Assembly (NCBI GenBank): GCA_000507305.1
Contig: DF239948.1
Location: 84,404-148,403 of the forward strand
Reading direction: 5' to 3'
Source: Breviolum minutum Mf 1.05b.01
Lineage: Eukaryota; Sar; Dinophyceae; Suessiales; Symbiodiniaceae
DNA length: 64,000 nt
Position 1 is the first letter of the stretch. Each line of letters opens with the position of its first letter. The notes under the pieces were generated by a model. That model saw only the letters and a list, made by a program, of their open reading frames with translations. It searched no databases and was not told the origin of the DNA. Positions 40,411 to 45,539 of the stretch are shown piece by piece. Made by a program: the position numbers and the translations under genes.

Positions 40411-41926
40411 GTCGATATCATTATCATGATCACCATCACCACCTGCACTAATGAAACAAATTTATATTGAATATTGATGAATATGGTAAGGTGTAGTCGA
40501 GAAGAAAACAACAAGATCCCACAAACAGCGCTAAAAATAAAACTAGTTGGTGGTTTCAATCCATCTACAGTAAAACATATTCGTCAAATTGGATAATTTC
40601 CCTAGGTAGAGATGAACATAGAAAAACAACATGAAACCACCCCCCTAGTAGGATTCTAACTCCAGTTACCTATAATCTGGCCAAATTAGAATATTTCACC
40701 AACCTAGGTTTCCCTGAAATAAGGGGTGACCACCATTTGGGGTGAAAACTCGTGTGAGGTCGCGAGCTAATTTGTGACCAGCTATAATATACAAAGGCCA
40801 TTTCTAGAGCCCCATGGCAAAACGGCCTCTACAAGCTGCACAAAAACCTACCCGTGCCTTCACGGCTCGTGGAAACACGGGTAGAAACGCCTCGGGGAAA
40901 TCTGTGAAACGTGTTGGTGTTGGTGGAGGGTGGAGGAGGTGGATTCCGTGATCACACAACCAGGTGAAATATATGTACCCTGGAAGTCCAAGACCAAACA
41001 AAGAATGGTCTTTAGGATGATCCGTGTTAGAAGATTCACTACTACCAATGGGCAAAGTTTGGTCTTTGGACTTCCTGGGTGTATCTGGCCAAATTGAAAT
41101 GGAATAATATTTCACCAACCTAGATATTCGCTGAAATCAGAACATTTACCTTTCAATTTGCTGCTACCTTTTAAGATTTTAGTTCGTGTTTTCGGTCGCG
41201 AGCTAATTTGACCAGATGATATCCAGATGTATGTTTTTTGAATACCCCAAGAAGAGTTGAAACAACATATTTCGAAAACATCACCTTTTTGTATACCGGA
41301 AGGTAGTGAACGAATCCCTCCTCAAAAAGGGTGGGGAAAATCTCACCCCAGGGAACTGGTGGAAAAAGTGAACAAAGGTCGATGCAAAAAGCCCGATGAA
41401 TTTGTCCGAAGTTGGGTAAAACCAAAACACAGACTAAACAACAAATAGGTTGAACAAGCAGCTGAGAATCTTCTCAGAAGGTATGAATGGAGGATTTTGA
41501 AAGATTATGTTGTAAAGGTTTCCATGTCAAGATAGAAATCAAAAGTTAACAAAAATCCGTAAACTTTTTGTAAAGTGAAGGATGCAGCCAACATGGAGGC
41601 ATGAAAACGAAATATCGTCTAATTACACGCTGAAAAGAAAAATCTCCATGCAGAATATCCTTCCGAACTAAATATATAATGTAATCACGGATCGATGTAT
41701 AAAACTACGTATAAATAATTCCTGGTCTTTTATTTGGCTACCGTTCTTAAGTTCCATTTATGCGGACCCAACATCTTTGATTTTCTACCATAATTCCTAA
41801 ACCTAAATTATGTTCGGGGATTTTGGGGGATTCCCTAAACAAAACCATCATTTGGGTTGACCTCGGCTGAGGTTTTTGCACCTGACTCCCTTCGGTCACA
41901 GAGGGCACGAGAACGACAGCAATCTC
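6485..41926 (-). CDS. Split gene built from 27-29 phase-1 micro-exons encoding a RRS/RKSY repeat (partial, ends unknown)
   Basis: On the minus strand, 27 well-supported short segments (39-66 nt) and two weaker ones share one pattern: AG acceptor, a 2-nt codon remainder, a repeat unit, a final single G, then a GT, GC or GA donor. Every length is a multiple of three and every exon is phase 1 on both sides, so any subset joins without a frameshift. The 27 add up to 481 codons. The repeat consensus is G-[DE]-x-R-R-S-[VIL]-A-x-R-K-S-Y followed by a variable tail ending D-E. It holds two basic-serine sites (RRS and RKS) four residues apart, then an acidic end, which suggests a phosphorylated or charge-patterned disordered chain; this is inference. 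Donors in the 27 are 14 GT, 11 GC and 2 GA; 25 of 27 start with G after AG. First and last exons, ATG and stop were not found. I do not recognise the protein family. Repeated exon duplication explains the structure; a retro- or pseudogene would lack the intact splice borders. Confidence 0.82.
7030..7115. repeat. Family A hairpin element
   Basis: GGATCCATGATGGCATATTT facing GGTAAATGTAGGTAAATATT and CCATGGAGC; arms are imperfect. A second partial copy follows at about 7165-7230. Confidence 0.65.
8053..8097 (-). CDS. Repeat micro-exon (GERRSIASRKSYAEE)
   Basis: 45 nt, acceptor ACAG|GC, donor GAAG|GTGTTC. One residue between G and RRS is missing relative to the consensus. The same RKSYAE tail recurs in the next exon upstream (8781-8831). 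Confidence 0.8.
8781..8831 (-). CDS. Repeat micro-exon (GEARRSVATRKSYAESE)
   Basis: 51 nt, acceptor CGAG|GT. The donor is GC (GAAG|GCACAG); no GT is available that keeps the frame. Confidence 0.78.
9044..9143. repeat. Family B MITE-like element
   Basis: Complete copy, CTAGTCGGTGGTTTCAA ... TTTGAAACCACCACCTAA; the right CTAG is mutated. Confidence 0.8.
9914..9973 (-). CDS. Repeat micro-exon (GDIRRSVAANRKSYDLGRDE)
   Basis: 60 nt, acceptor TAAG|GT, donor GAAG|GTGTCT. An extra residue in the RRS-RKS spacer makes this a length variant; the tail DLGRD matches the exons at 13195 and 14087. Confidence 0.83.
10281..10371. repeat. Perfect-arm palindrome with AATAAGGCC core
   Basis: CCAAGAAATAAGGCC ... 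CCTTATTAAGGGA is mirrored by TCCCTTAATAAGG ... GGCCTTATTTCTTGG around a short centre, bounded by C and G runs. A different small inverted-repeat element, placed just before an ATC microsatellite. Confidence 0.75.
10415..10540. repeat. (ATC)n/(AGC)n/(ACC)n microsatellite
   Basis: Trinucleotide repeat with CAG and CAC interruptions. A second CATCATA run at about 10657-10705 follows an N at 10656. Confidence 0.95.
10933..10983 (-). CDS. Repeat micro-exon (VDARRSLASRKSSAYDD)
   Basis: 51 nt. Starts TT after CTCAG, one of only two exons without G at the acceptor, so the junction codon becomes Val. Donor GATG|GTGTCT. RKSY is changed to RKSS. Closest relative is 15366-15422. Confidence 0.78.
11174..12040 (-). 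pseudogene. Degenerate protein-coding fragment, probably retroelement-derived
   Basis: Overlapping minus-strand frames read as one decayed protein: a segment from 11741 continues after a frame change into a 182-aa stretch (to 11174) containing LVQLGDLTIVR, YHDEWPDQWQDFV, a CKGNRCGGTCAKH cysteine cluster and ILDLWSRSW, then shifts frame again (VRRCLEPLIKAS). The cysteine cluster and W-rich motifs look like genuine protein, and the frame changes mean it is no longer functional. From memory it resembles long ORFs of dinoflagellate non-LTR-like elements, which I cannot confirm. An 85-codon open frame to 12040 may be its upstream part. It sits inside an intron of the micro-exon gene. Confidence 0.45.
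12440..12493. repeat. Family B MITE fragment (right half)
   Basis: ATGATCTCCCCAAGTAAG ... ATTGAAACCACCACCTA; the left inverted repeat is rearranged to CACCTAGGTGGCGGTG near 12385. Confidence 0.6.
12636..12692 (-). CDS. Repeat micro-exon (GDVRRSIASRKSYDNREDE)
   Basis: 57 nt, acceptor CCAAG|GA, donor GAAG|GTATCT. Near-consensus copy. Confidence 0.83.
12752..12851. repeat. Family B MITE-like element
   Basis: Full copy with CTAG at both ends, just 60 nt upstream (gene sense) of the 12636-12692 exon. Confidence 0.85.
13195..13254 (-). CDS. Repeat micro-exon (GDVRRSVANRKSYDLGRDDE)
   Basis: 60 nt, acceptor ACCAG|GT, donor GAGG|GTTTC. Almost identical to 14087-14146, and the sequence similarity runs into both flanks, so this pair is a recent duplication. 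Confidence 0.86.
13583..13714. repeat. Family C MITE-like element
   Basis: ACTGGGATGTCCATTGTACTT ... ACTTCCATGGAAATCCAAG with the internal GGTTATAACCC block. Confidence 0.75.
14087..14146 (-). CDS. Repeat micro-exon (GDVRRSVTNRKSYDLGRDDE)
   Basis: 60 nt, acceptor ACCAG|GT, donor GAGG|GTTTC. Differs from the 13195 exon at protein level only by Ala to Thr. Confidence 0.86.
14492..14564. repeat. Family A hairpin element
   Basis: Both ends are GGATCC; arms GGATCCATGTATGGTACATG and CATACATGGATCC around a TCAACCAAATGTAGG centre. A related copy lies at about 14982-15052. Confidence 0.8.
14649..14685 (-). pseudogene. Decayed repeat micro-exon remnant
   Basis: The minus strand matches the second half of the 15366 exon (SKSYADYP region) but has lost the RRS half and acceptor, and runs into stops where the acidic tail should be. 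It shows that units die as well as duplicate. Confidence 0.5.
15237..15350. repeat. Degenerate family B element
   Basis: Only the CCCATTTGAAAAATAT centre and the AAACCACCACCTGG right end remain clear; it abuts the 15366 exon. Confidence 0.55.
15366..15422 (-). CDS. Repeat micro-exon (VDARRSLASRKSYADYPDE)
   Basis: 57 nt, starts TT after TTCAG, GC donor (GAAG|GCATGC). Sister of the 10933 exon, sharing its unusual Val junction. Confidence 0.8.
15545..15592. repeat. (GAT)n microsatellite
   Basis: About 16 GAT units; a CA run lies nearby at 15456-15472. Confidence 0.95.
16059..16103 (-). CDS. Repeat micro-exon, shortened core (GELRRSSRKSYAEDE)
   Basis: 45 nt, acceptor GCGAG|GA, donor GAAG|GTCGTG. 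The RRS and RKS sites are brought together by loss of three or four spacer residues, again a whole-codon change. Confidence 0.8.
16581..16672. repeat. Family B element, 3'-truncated
   Basis: TAGTTGGTGGTTTCAAGCC left end; the right end stops at AAAACCACCATTTTT. Confidence 0.65.
17337..17387 (-). CDS. Repeat micro-exon (GLRRSLSRKSGMDSPSE)
   Basis: 51 nt, acceptor GCCAG|GC, donor GAAG|GTGCAT. Compressed core and a Ser/Pro tail instead of the usual Arg/Asp tail. Confidence 0.76.
17950..18266. repeat. Degenerate interstitial TTTAGGG-type telomere-like array
   Basis: More than 25 TTTAGGG motifs separated by TTTAG, TTTTGG or TTTGTG spacers; effectively a diverged (TTTTAGGG TTTAG)n tract. TTTAGGG is the telomere unit of plants and of several algae including dinoflagellates. 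No subtelomeric gene is seen beside it. Confidence 0.85.
18728..18824. repeat. Family B MITE-like element
   Basis: CTAGCTGGTGGTTTCAACCC ... TTTGCAACCACCACCCAG, slightly diverged arms. Confidence 0.8.
19129..19206. repeat. Family A hairpin element, best-preserved copy
   Basis: GGATCCATGTATGGTATATA opposite TATACCATACATGGATCC. It could fold into a hairpin over almost its full 78 bp. Confidence 0.88.
19960..20086. repeat. Family C MITE-like element, best copy
   Basis: ACTGGGATGTCCATGGTACTT ... AACTTCCATGGACATCCAAGTA, 127 bp, with paired GGGTTATAACCCC and GGTTATAACCCAAC blocks inside. Confidence 0.85.
20142..20183 (-). CDS. Repeat micro-exon, short form (GDIRRSQSYDVEDE)
   Basis: 42 nt, acceptor GTGAG|GA, GC donor (GAAG|GCGATG). 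The spacer and RK are deleted, leaving RRSQSY. The 2.75-kb intron before it holds the TTTAGGG-like array. Confidence 0.74.
20697..20800. repeat. Family B MITE-like element, GGTTGAACC variant
   Basis: Left arm TGGTGGTTGAACC with centre CCCCAAATTTCGGGGTGA, a subtype shared with 40053 and 51649; right end CACCACCTAG. Confidence 0.78.
21506..21553 (-). CDS. Repeat micro-exon (GDLRRSVVDRKSYRDE)
   Basis: 48 nt, acceptor ACGAG|GT, donor GAAG|GTGATG. Confidence 0.83.
22918..22974 (-). CDS. Repeat micro-exon (GDVARRSVADRKSYSRFSE)
   Basis: 57 nt, acceptor GTGAG|GA, donor GAAG|GTGAAG. An Ala is inserted before RRS. First exon upstream of which the VADR...SR subtype dominates. Confidence 0.82.
23459..23599. 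repeat. Family C MITE-like element
   Basis: Diverged copy with ACTGGGATGTTCATTTTAGTA and CTTCCATGGACACCTTAGTA ends. A family F segment precedes it at about 23195-23312. Confidence 0.65.
23972..24034 (-). CDS. Repeat micro-exon (core GDLTRRSVVDRKS, tail ending RDDE)
   Basis: 63 nt, acceptor CAAG|GC, GC donor (GAAG|GCGCGA). Thr inserted before RRS; the Tyr after RKS is replaced by Ala. Confidence 0.8.
24100..24255. repeat. Family D TTATAACC inverted-repeat segment
   Basis: TACAAGGTGGGCCCCTAAGG, ATAAATGGGGTTACAACTTA and mirrored CCCATTTATAAGGCC / GGTTATAACTCC. Related segments lie at about 6285-6400, 8885-8960, 26390-26465, 31660-31765 and 48478-48600. Confidence 0.55.
24953..25058. repeat. 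Family G hairpin (ATCCGGCTAACCAC arms)
   Basis: GAAATCCGGCTAACCACCTG ... AACTGGTTAGCCGGACTTTTT with CAGTTGA/TCAACAG outer ends. Sister copies at 35193-35301 and 44951-45061. Confidence 0.72.
26042..26107 (-). CDS. Repeat micro-exon, longest (core GDVSRGSVADR, tail SSYSRGSRDE)
   Basis: 66 nt. The GC donor at the conserved place keeps the length a multiple of three; the nearby GT at 26035-26036 would give 71 nt and break the frame, so GC is preferred. RRS has become RGS. Confidence 0.78.
26497..26541 (-). CDS. Repeat micro-exon (GDFRRSVAERKSYSN)
   Basis: 45 nt, acceptor TGTAG|GA, GC donor (AATG|GCAACT). The acidic tail is missing; it ends in Asn. Confidence 0.78.
27588..27647 (-). CDS. Repeat micro-exon, tandem-array copy 1 (GDLRRSVADRASSYSRVVDE)
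   Basis: 60 nt, acceptor TGCAG|GA, GC donor (GAAG|GCAAGG). RKSY is rewritten as RASSY. Lies in the first unit of the 27.3-30.4 kb array. Confidence 0.83.
28463..28522 (-). CDS. Repeat micro-exon, tandem-array copy 2
   Basis: 60 nt, same sequence as the copy 875 nt to its left, including the GC donor and acceptor. A neighbouring intron change (CAGATTTCC to CAGATGTCC) shows the units have begun to diverge while the exon is unchanged. Confidence 0.83.
29339..29398 (-). CDS. Repeat micro-exon, tandem-array copy 3
   Basis: 60 nt, exon identical to copies 1 and 2, although just beyond the donor the intron has changed (CACTTTGC against CACCTTGC on the plus strand). Confidence 0.83.
30289..30348 (-). 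CDS. Repeat micro-exon, tandem-array copy 4 (tail SYSRAVDE)
   Basis: 60 nt, one codon different from copies 1-3 (Val to Ala in the tail). Belongs to the most diverged unit, which loses similarity soon after the exon. Confidence 0.82.
31048..31144. repeat. Family B MITE-like element
   Basis: CTAGTTGGTGGTTTCAACCC ... TTGAAAACACCACCTG. The 30 bp left of it (GGAATGTAATTTAAATACAA) also precede the copy at 33989, so these two share an insertion context or were duplicated together. Confidence 0.8.
31579..31620 (-). CDS. Repeat micro-exon (GDVRKSLSRKSYDE)
   Basis: 42 nt, acceptor CGAAG|GT, GC donor (GAAG|GCGGCG). Compact form with RKS in both positions. Confidence 0.8.
31896..32018. repeat. Family C MITE-like element
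   Basis: ACTAGGGTGTCCATGGAAGTTA ... TACAATGGACATCCCAGTA; same orientation and subtype as 3045-3158 and 36673-36808. Confidence 0.78.
32817..32912. repeat. Family B MITE-like element
   Basis: CTTGGTGGTTTCAACCCATC ... ATTGAAACCAACACCCAG; it ends 75 nt from the 32987 exon. Confidence 0.75.
32987..33025 (-). CDS. Repeat micro-exon, shortest of the strong set (GEFRPRRSTSRDD)
   Basis: 39 nt, acceptor TTGAG|GA, donor GATG|GTGGAA. RRS is kept; the RKSY block is lost. Confidence 0.68.
33828..33881 (-). CDS. Repeat micro-exon with GA donor (GDVRSSLASRKSYDVADE)
   Basis: 54 nt, acceptor GTCAG|GC, donor GAAG|GAGACC. No GT or GC is available at the conserved exon end, so this is one of two GA-AG introns in the gene. 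Confidence 0.78.
33989..34088. repeat. Family B MITE-like element
   Basis: Full copy, CTAG at both ends, right arm TTTGAAACCACCAGCTAG. Confidence 0.83.
35193..35301. repeat. Family G hairpin, diverged
   Basis: CTGGTTCAGAAATCCGG ... CCAGATTTCTGAACCATCC with internal GGTGGTTTTC; outer arms pair. Confidence 0.62.
35780..35836 (-). CDS. Repeat micro-exon (GDVRQSVAYRKSYASRDDE)
   Basis: 57 nt, acceptor GTGAG|GA, donor GAAG|GTGTGG. Pair with 37918-37974; similarity extends through more than 150 nt of intron (GGTTGATGACGATCCCTACC), marking a segmental duplication. Confidence 0.84.
36673..36808. repeat. Family C MITE-like element
   Basis: ACTAGGGTGTCCATGGAAGTG ... GTACCATGGACATCTCTGTA. Confidence 0.75.
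37378..37490. repeat. Family E hairpin
   Basis: ACACCCCCGAAGATTAACATAGAACCTG ... CAGGTTCCAGCCGTTAATGTTCCGGGGTGTA. Related copies near 26170-26280, 39750-39850 and 40165-40265. Confidence 0.6.
37918..37974 (-). CDS. Repeat micro-exon (GDVRQSVAYRKSYVSRDDE)
   Basis: 57 nt, acceptor GTCAG|GA, donor GAAG|GTGTGA. Ala to Val is the only protein change from the 35780 exon. Confidence 0.84.
39002..39055 (-). CDS. Repeat micro-exon with GA donor (GDRRSVATRKSYADRDDA)
   Basis: 54 nt, acceptor AACAG|GT, donor GCAG|GACCC. Last exon of the strong set toward the 5' end of the gene. Confidence 0.76.
39278..39358. repeat. Family A hairpin element
   Basis: AGGATCCATGTATGGTATATC ... GGTAAATATACCAGCCCCAT; the outer right arm is replaced by CAGCCCCATGAATCC, a variant also seen near 4210 and 7105. 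Confidence 0.7.
40053..40156. repeat. Family B MITE-like element, GGTTGAACC variant
   Basis: CTAGCTGGTGGTTGAACC ... ATTTGAAACCACCACCTAG with the CCCCAATTTTCGGGGTGA centre. Confidence 0.82.
40362..40410. repeat. (CAT)n microsatellite
   Basis: About 16 CAT units, preceded by a CACCACCACCATCTT tract. Confidence 0.95.
40543..40648. repeat. Family B MITE-like element
   Basis: CTAGTTGGTGGTTTCAATCC ... ATGAAACCACCCCCCTAG. Two family F segments follow at about 40675-40790 and 41082-41222. Confidence 0.78.
40858..40890 (-). CDS. Possible divergent repeat micro-exon (GVSTRVSTSRE)
   Basis: 33 nt, acceptor CCGAG|GC, GC donor (GAAG|GCACGG), phase 1 at both ends. It resembles the repeat only by borders, length class and an Arg/Ser/Glu composition, so it is a weaker call. 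Confidence 0.35.
41882..41926 (-). CDS. Possible divergent repeat micro-exon (GDCCRSRALCDRRES)
   Basis: 45 nt, acceptor TACAG|GA, donor TCAG|GTGCAA, phase 1 at both ends. G-D at the start and R-S/R-R-x-S spacing fit the family; three cysteines are atypical. Confidence 0.45.
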
Positions 41927-42002
41927 CTGTAAGGCGATCTCAGGAACTGTAACTGGGATGCGTGCTTGGAGGATCATCCCATGACTTGGTTCAGTGGTTA
42001 AT

Positions 42003-42132
42003 GCTGGGATGTCCTGCCGGTACTTAGTAACTGGATTGTAATCCCTATATAAGTAGGTTGGATACATCCCCCAAAATAGGTTATAAATGTTACAAACAAA
42101 CTAGTTACGATCACTTCCATGGACACCCTAGT
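42003..42132. repeat. Family C MITE-like element
   Basis: GCTGGGATGTCCTGCCGGTA ... CTTCCATGGACACCCTAGTA; it lies just upstream (gene sense) of the last candidate exon. Confidence 0.7.
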
Positions 42133-42544
42133 AAATCTAGTAACCATTCATCTCTTTTTTTTCTAAGAAGGTCCTTGTTTAGGTTCCACGATTCGTTTTG
42201 GGTGGAACCGAGAGACACCAACAAACACTTCAAGGCTCAACACAAAAGATGCCATGGTTCACATCATGGGCACCCCGTCCTGGATGATCAGGAAACACCT
42301 GGCAGATTTGAAGAGTGTGGGATGTGTTTTTTCATCAATACCAGGCAATACCTCTATAGCTAGTTCATTCCTCATTCCGCCTCATCTGAAAAAAAGATAC
42401 CTGGAAACCTGGAAAACGTGGGAGTTCTTTGTCTTTAAAGTACTCCAGTGACAAAACCATCTCGTAAGAACCCATTGCTTTGAAAAAGAACACCCCTTCC
42501 AACTTGTATGCCAGAAATATGGTAAAAGGTTGGCCCAATGTACC

Positions 42545-42651
42545 CTAGTTGGTGGTTTCAATTCAACCCATTTGAAAAATATTAGTCAAATTGGATCATA
42601 TCCCCAATTTTCGGGGTGGAAATAAAAAATATTTGAAGCTCCACCACCTAG
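42545..42651. repeat. Family B MITE-like element
   Basis: CTAGTTGGTGGTTTCAATTC ... TTGAAGCTCCACCACCTAG; a small insertion (AATTC, GCT) disturbs both arms. Confidence 0.8.
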
Positions 42652-43091
42652 TACACCAATTATAAGCGGGTTACAACCCATGTATTAATCATGCATCTGG
42701 CCAAATTATTATAATTCACAGGTCGTTAGGTCGAATTTCGTTAATTCAAAACTGAAATAAGAATTAGGTCGCTGAAATAGGAAAATATTGGCTGACGTCG
42801 GGATCCTGCCTGAGATCTGTGATGGTCAGATGGACATACGGTGTAACCTATTGAAGAAACTGGCTGAAGAAGATGTCTCAAACCTATCGTTTTTGAGAGC
42901 TCAACCTACGCCTTTTTGAGAGAAACTGGCGGGAGCAGATTTCTCAAAACTACCCCTTTTTGGTGCTTTCAGCCCTGAAAAACCTCAAAAAATGGTAGGT
43001 TTGAGAAACTGGTGGGAGAAGATTTCTCAAACCCACCCCTTGCTGAATGTTTCAGCCTTGAAAACCTCAAAAAAGGATAGGTTTGAGAAAT

Positions 43092-43163
43092 TGGGCTTCA
43101 GTGGGGTTCGAACCTTGTACCGCCGGCCAGGACCAACGCCCGATCCGTTAGGCCACGGGGCCC
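43092..43163 (-). pseudogene. tRNA-Arg-like pseudogene or tRNA-derived repeat, copy 1
   Basis: The minus strand carries GTGGCCTAACGGAT (A-box-like), a pairing CGTTGG/CCGGCG arm and GGTTCGAACCC (B-box-like) over 72 nt. The D arm resembles tRNA-Arg. Acceptor and T stems have mismatches and the anticodon loop is one base short, so it is not called functional. Confidence 0.5.
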
Positions 43164-43253
43164 AAACTCAAATGAAAGGCCGCCTTTTTGAAGATACACC
43201 CGGAATGTTTGAAGAAACAAAGATTATTCAAACCTACCCCTTTTTGANGAAAT

Positions 43254-43326
43254 TGGGCTTCAGCAGGATTCGAACCCTGTACCCGCCGGCCAGGACCAAC
43301 GCCCGATCCGTTAGGCCACGGGGCCC
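43254..43326 (-). pseudogene. tRNA-Arg-like pseudogene or tRNA-derived repeat, copy 2
   Basis: 73 nt, the length of a standard tRNA without CCA. Acceptor GGGC pairs GCCC but the next bases do not; T loop TTCGAAT is intact while only part of its stem pairs. Arm GTTGG/CCGGC encloses a 6-base loop TCCTGG. About 5% different from copy 1 across the duplicated block. Confidence 0.5.
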
Positions 43327-44230
43327 AAACTCAAATGAAAGGCCGCCTTTTTGAAGATACACCCGGAATGTTTGAAGAAACAAAGATTTCTCAAACCTAC
43401 TCTTTTTGAGGCTTTCAGCCCTGAAAACCTCAGAAAAGGATAGGTTTGAGAAACTGGTGGGAGAAGATTTCTCAAACCTACCCCTGTTTGAAAGTTTCAG
43501 CCCTGAAAACCTCAAAAAAGGGTAGGTTTGAGAAACTGGTGGGAGAAGATTTCTCGAGCCTACCCCCTTTCCTTGTTGAAAAATCTGTTGGCTCAAAACC
43601 ACTGGTTAGCCAACAGGCTCCGTTTTATGGCATCTTCTAGTCATTTTGAACATAAGAGCACCATGCCCTGGTCTCCCAACATCACCCCCTTAATTCAGAA
43701 AGTTAGGTCTATTGTGACGTCGTGTGAGGTCGCTATAATTTGGGCAGATGCATTTACCAAATCCTATACAAACGCCTGGGCCCCTGCTGGAATTGAAGAT
43801 CTTGCTTGGAACATCCCTTACTACACTTAGCAAGGCTTAAAGGATGCCCAGCTGGCACTGCTAGCAACCTAGCAAGGTCAAGGGTTACCCGGTATCCCTG
43901 AAACGAACAGCAAGTTTGCCCCTGAAAATAGGCCGAGGGACCCAAAAGGAAGGGATTGTATTCCAACCATTCATTTTCAGATGCTACATTATCTATAGGC
44001 CTTCCCAAAAGGAAAGTAGCATTCCAAATTTCATTTTCAGATGCGAGCTATTAGTTGGAGGGAGGGTAGTTCCCAGAAAGGCATCTCCCCCACTTACAAC
44101 CCACTTAGGGTTTCACCCTCTTCCTCCCTACCGATCGTTACGATCAGTTCCGGTTTCACACTGAAGGCTTTTGTTGCATCGGCGGAAGCCGCACGATGAA
44201 TTTTAACAATTATGCCAAGTGTTGCCTTCC

Positions 44231-44367
44231 TACTTGGATGTCCCAGGAAGTTGGTCAATGGTTAATAAATAGGCTATAGCGGCTATAACCTACTTATAAT
44301 TTGGGGATATTAGGCTTATAACCCACTGATCCTAACCTTTTATCTACCTTCCTGGGACATCCAAGTA
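44231..44367. repeat. Family C MITE-like element, diverged
   Basis: ACTTGGATGTCCCAGGAAG ... CTTCCTGGGACATCCAAGTA: a long clean outer palindrome with CAGGAAG replacing the CATGGAAG of other copies. Confidence 0.75.
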
Positions 44368-44508
44368 CCGTAAGAATCCTTGAGATGTTCATGGAATAGT
44401 TCCCAGGTTCAGCTCTTTCGTATCAATAGGTACGTATCACTGATTAGTTACCAGCATCAAACATGATCTTCAAGCTGCGGTTAGGAAGTACTTCTTGGAT
44501 CAGGTTTA

Positions 44509-44600
44509 CTGTTGGTGGTTTCAACCCATCTGAAAACTAGTCAAAATAGGAATCTTCCCCATGTAGGGGAAAATGAAGCATGCTTGAAACCACCACCTAG
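44509..44600. repeat. Family B MITE-like element
   Basis: CTGTTGGTGGTTTCAACCC ... GCTTGAAACCACCACCTAG, internal deletion (92 bp). Confidence 0.78.
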
Positions 44601-44950
44601 TTTAGGGTTGTTAGGCTTCATGAGTCGTATATCAGCCGCCTTCCTCAATTGCTGCCCCCCAAAAAGCACATGCTCCCATGGAACTCCCATCTCAAAAACG
44701 CACCATCCGTTGGTCGGTTGTGAATGATCACTGACTTTCGAAAAATTTACAAAAAATGACGCTGTCAGAGCTAGTTGTTGATATGCGGGAAACAATCAAA
44801 CACGTCATTGTTATCTTGCATGTCTAGTGTTTAAGAAATAAATCACTTCTTGCCAGATTGGCTGACGACCGACATGGATCGAATGATCGGATCAATGAAA
44901 AGCAACTTGGATAATTTGGGACACGAATACTCCCCCTTCCAAGAATCGTG

Positions 44951-45061
44951 CTGTTGATGGTTCAGAAATCCGGCTAACCACCTGGGATGTAAAACCATGT
45001 AAATAATGGGGATACTTTACCATATATCAAGTGGTTATAGCCGGATTTCTTCCATCAACAG
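44951..45061. repeat. Family G hairpin
   Basis: CTGTTGATGGTTCAGAAATCC, GGCTAACCACCTGGGATG ... GTGGTTATAGCC, GGATTTCTTCCATCAACAG; perfect outer arms. Confidence 0.78.
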
Positions 45062-45447
45062 TAGCTCGTGGCACACGAGTTCGTTTAGGTTAGGATCCTG
45101 GTCGCCATTCCCACGTCACCCTGGACTGGATGATTCGTCCTCACCTCGGAGGCCTTTCGCCAACGGTTCTCATCAGACACATAGACCTGGCGTCGTCGTC
45201 GTCGTGATTTTTGTTCGTCGTTTTTTTGTGGGTGATGCCCCATGGTGTCTTTTGGGCCCCACACACGTGTTGGCTACCCTAAGAAACATCATCGGCAGTG
45301 ACGGCTGAATCCTTGACATCTAAAGGCTGAATTCTTTGGCCATTTTGGATTCTTATCCCGAAATGCTTCCAGAGGTTTGAAAGGACCCAAAAAAACCACC
45401 CCAAAAGATCTGATAAGCAGGTATTTGGAAGACTAACATACCCTTGA

Positions 45448-45539
45448 AGCATCCATGGGACGATTGTATATTTACTCACAGCTACCATAAAAATCAAGTA
45501 AATAAAAATCAAGTAAATATACAATCGTCCCATGGATAG
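45448..45539. repeat. Family A hairpin, CATCCATGGGACGATTGTA variant
   Basis: GCATCCATGGGACGATTGTA ... TACAATCGTCCCATGGAT with a duplicated AAAATCAAGTAAATA in the centre. Confidence 0.75.

Larger units (their letters stand above)
42886..43565. repeat. Tandem repeat with TTTGAGAAACTGG unit, about 82 bp
   Basis: Repeated GGTTTGAGAAACTGGTGGGA, GAAGATTTCTCAAACCTACC and TTTCAGCCCTGAAAACCTCA. The two tRNA-like sequences lie in the middle, so the array has been interrupted and partly duplicated. An N at 43248 falls in it. Confidence 0.8.

Noticed and set aside
40814..40951. 45-codon basic plus-strand ORF beginning MAKRPLQAAQKP
   Set aside because: No splice or promoter support, and it overlaps the minus-strand candidate exon at 40858.
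42886..43565. CRISPR-like spaced repeats
   Set aside because: Unit is about 82 bp without unique spacers, in a eukaryotic context; a plain tandem repeat.
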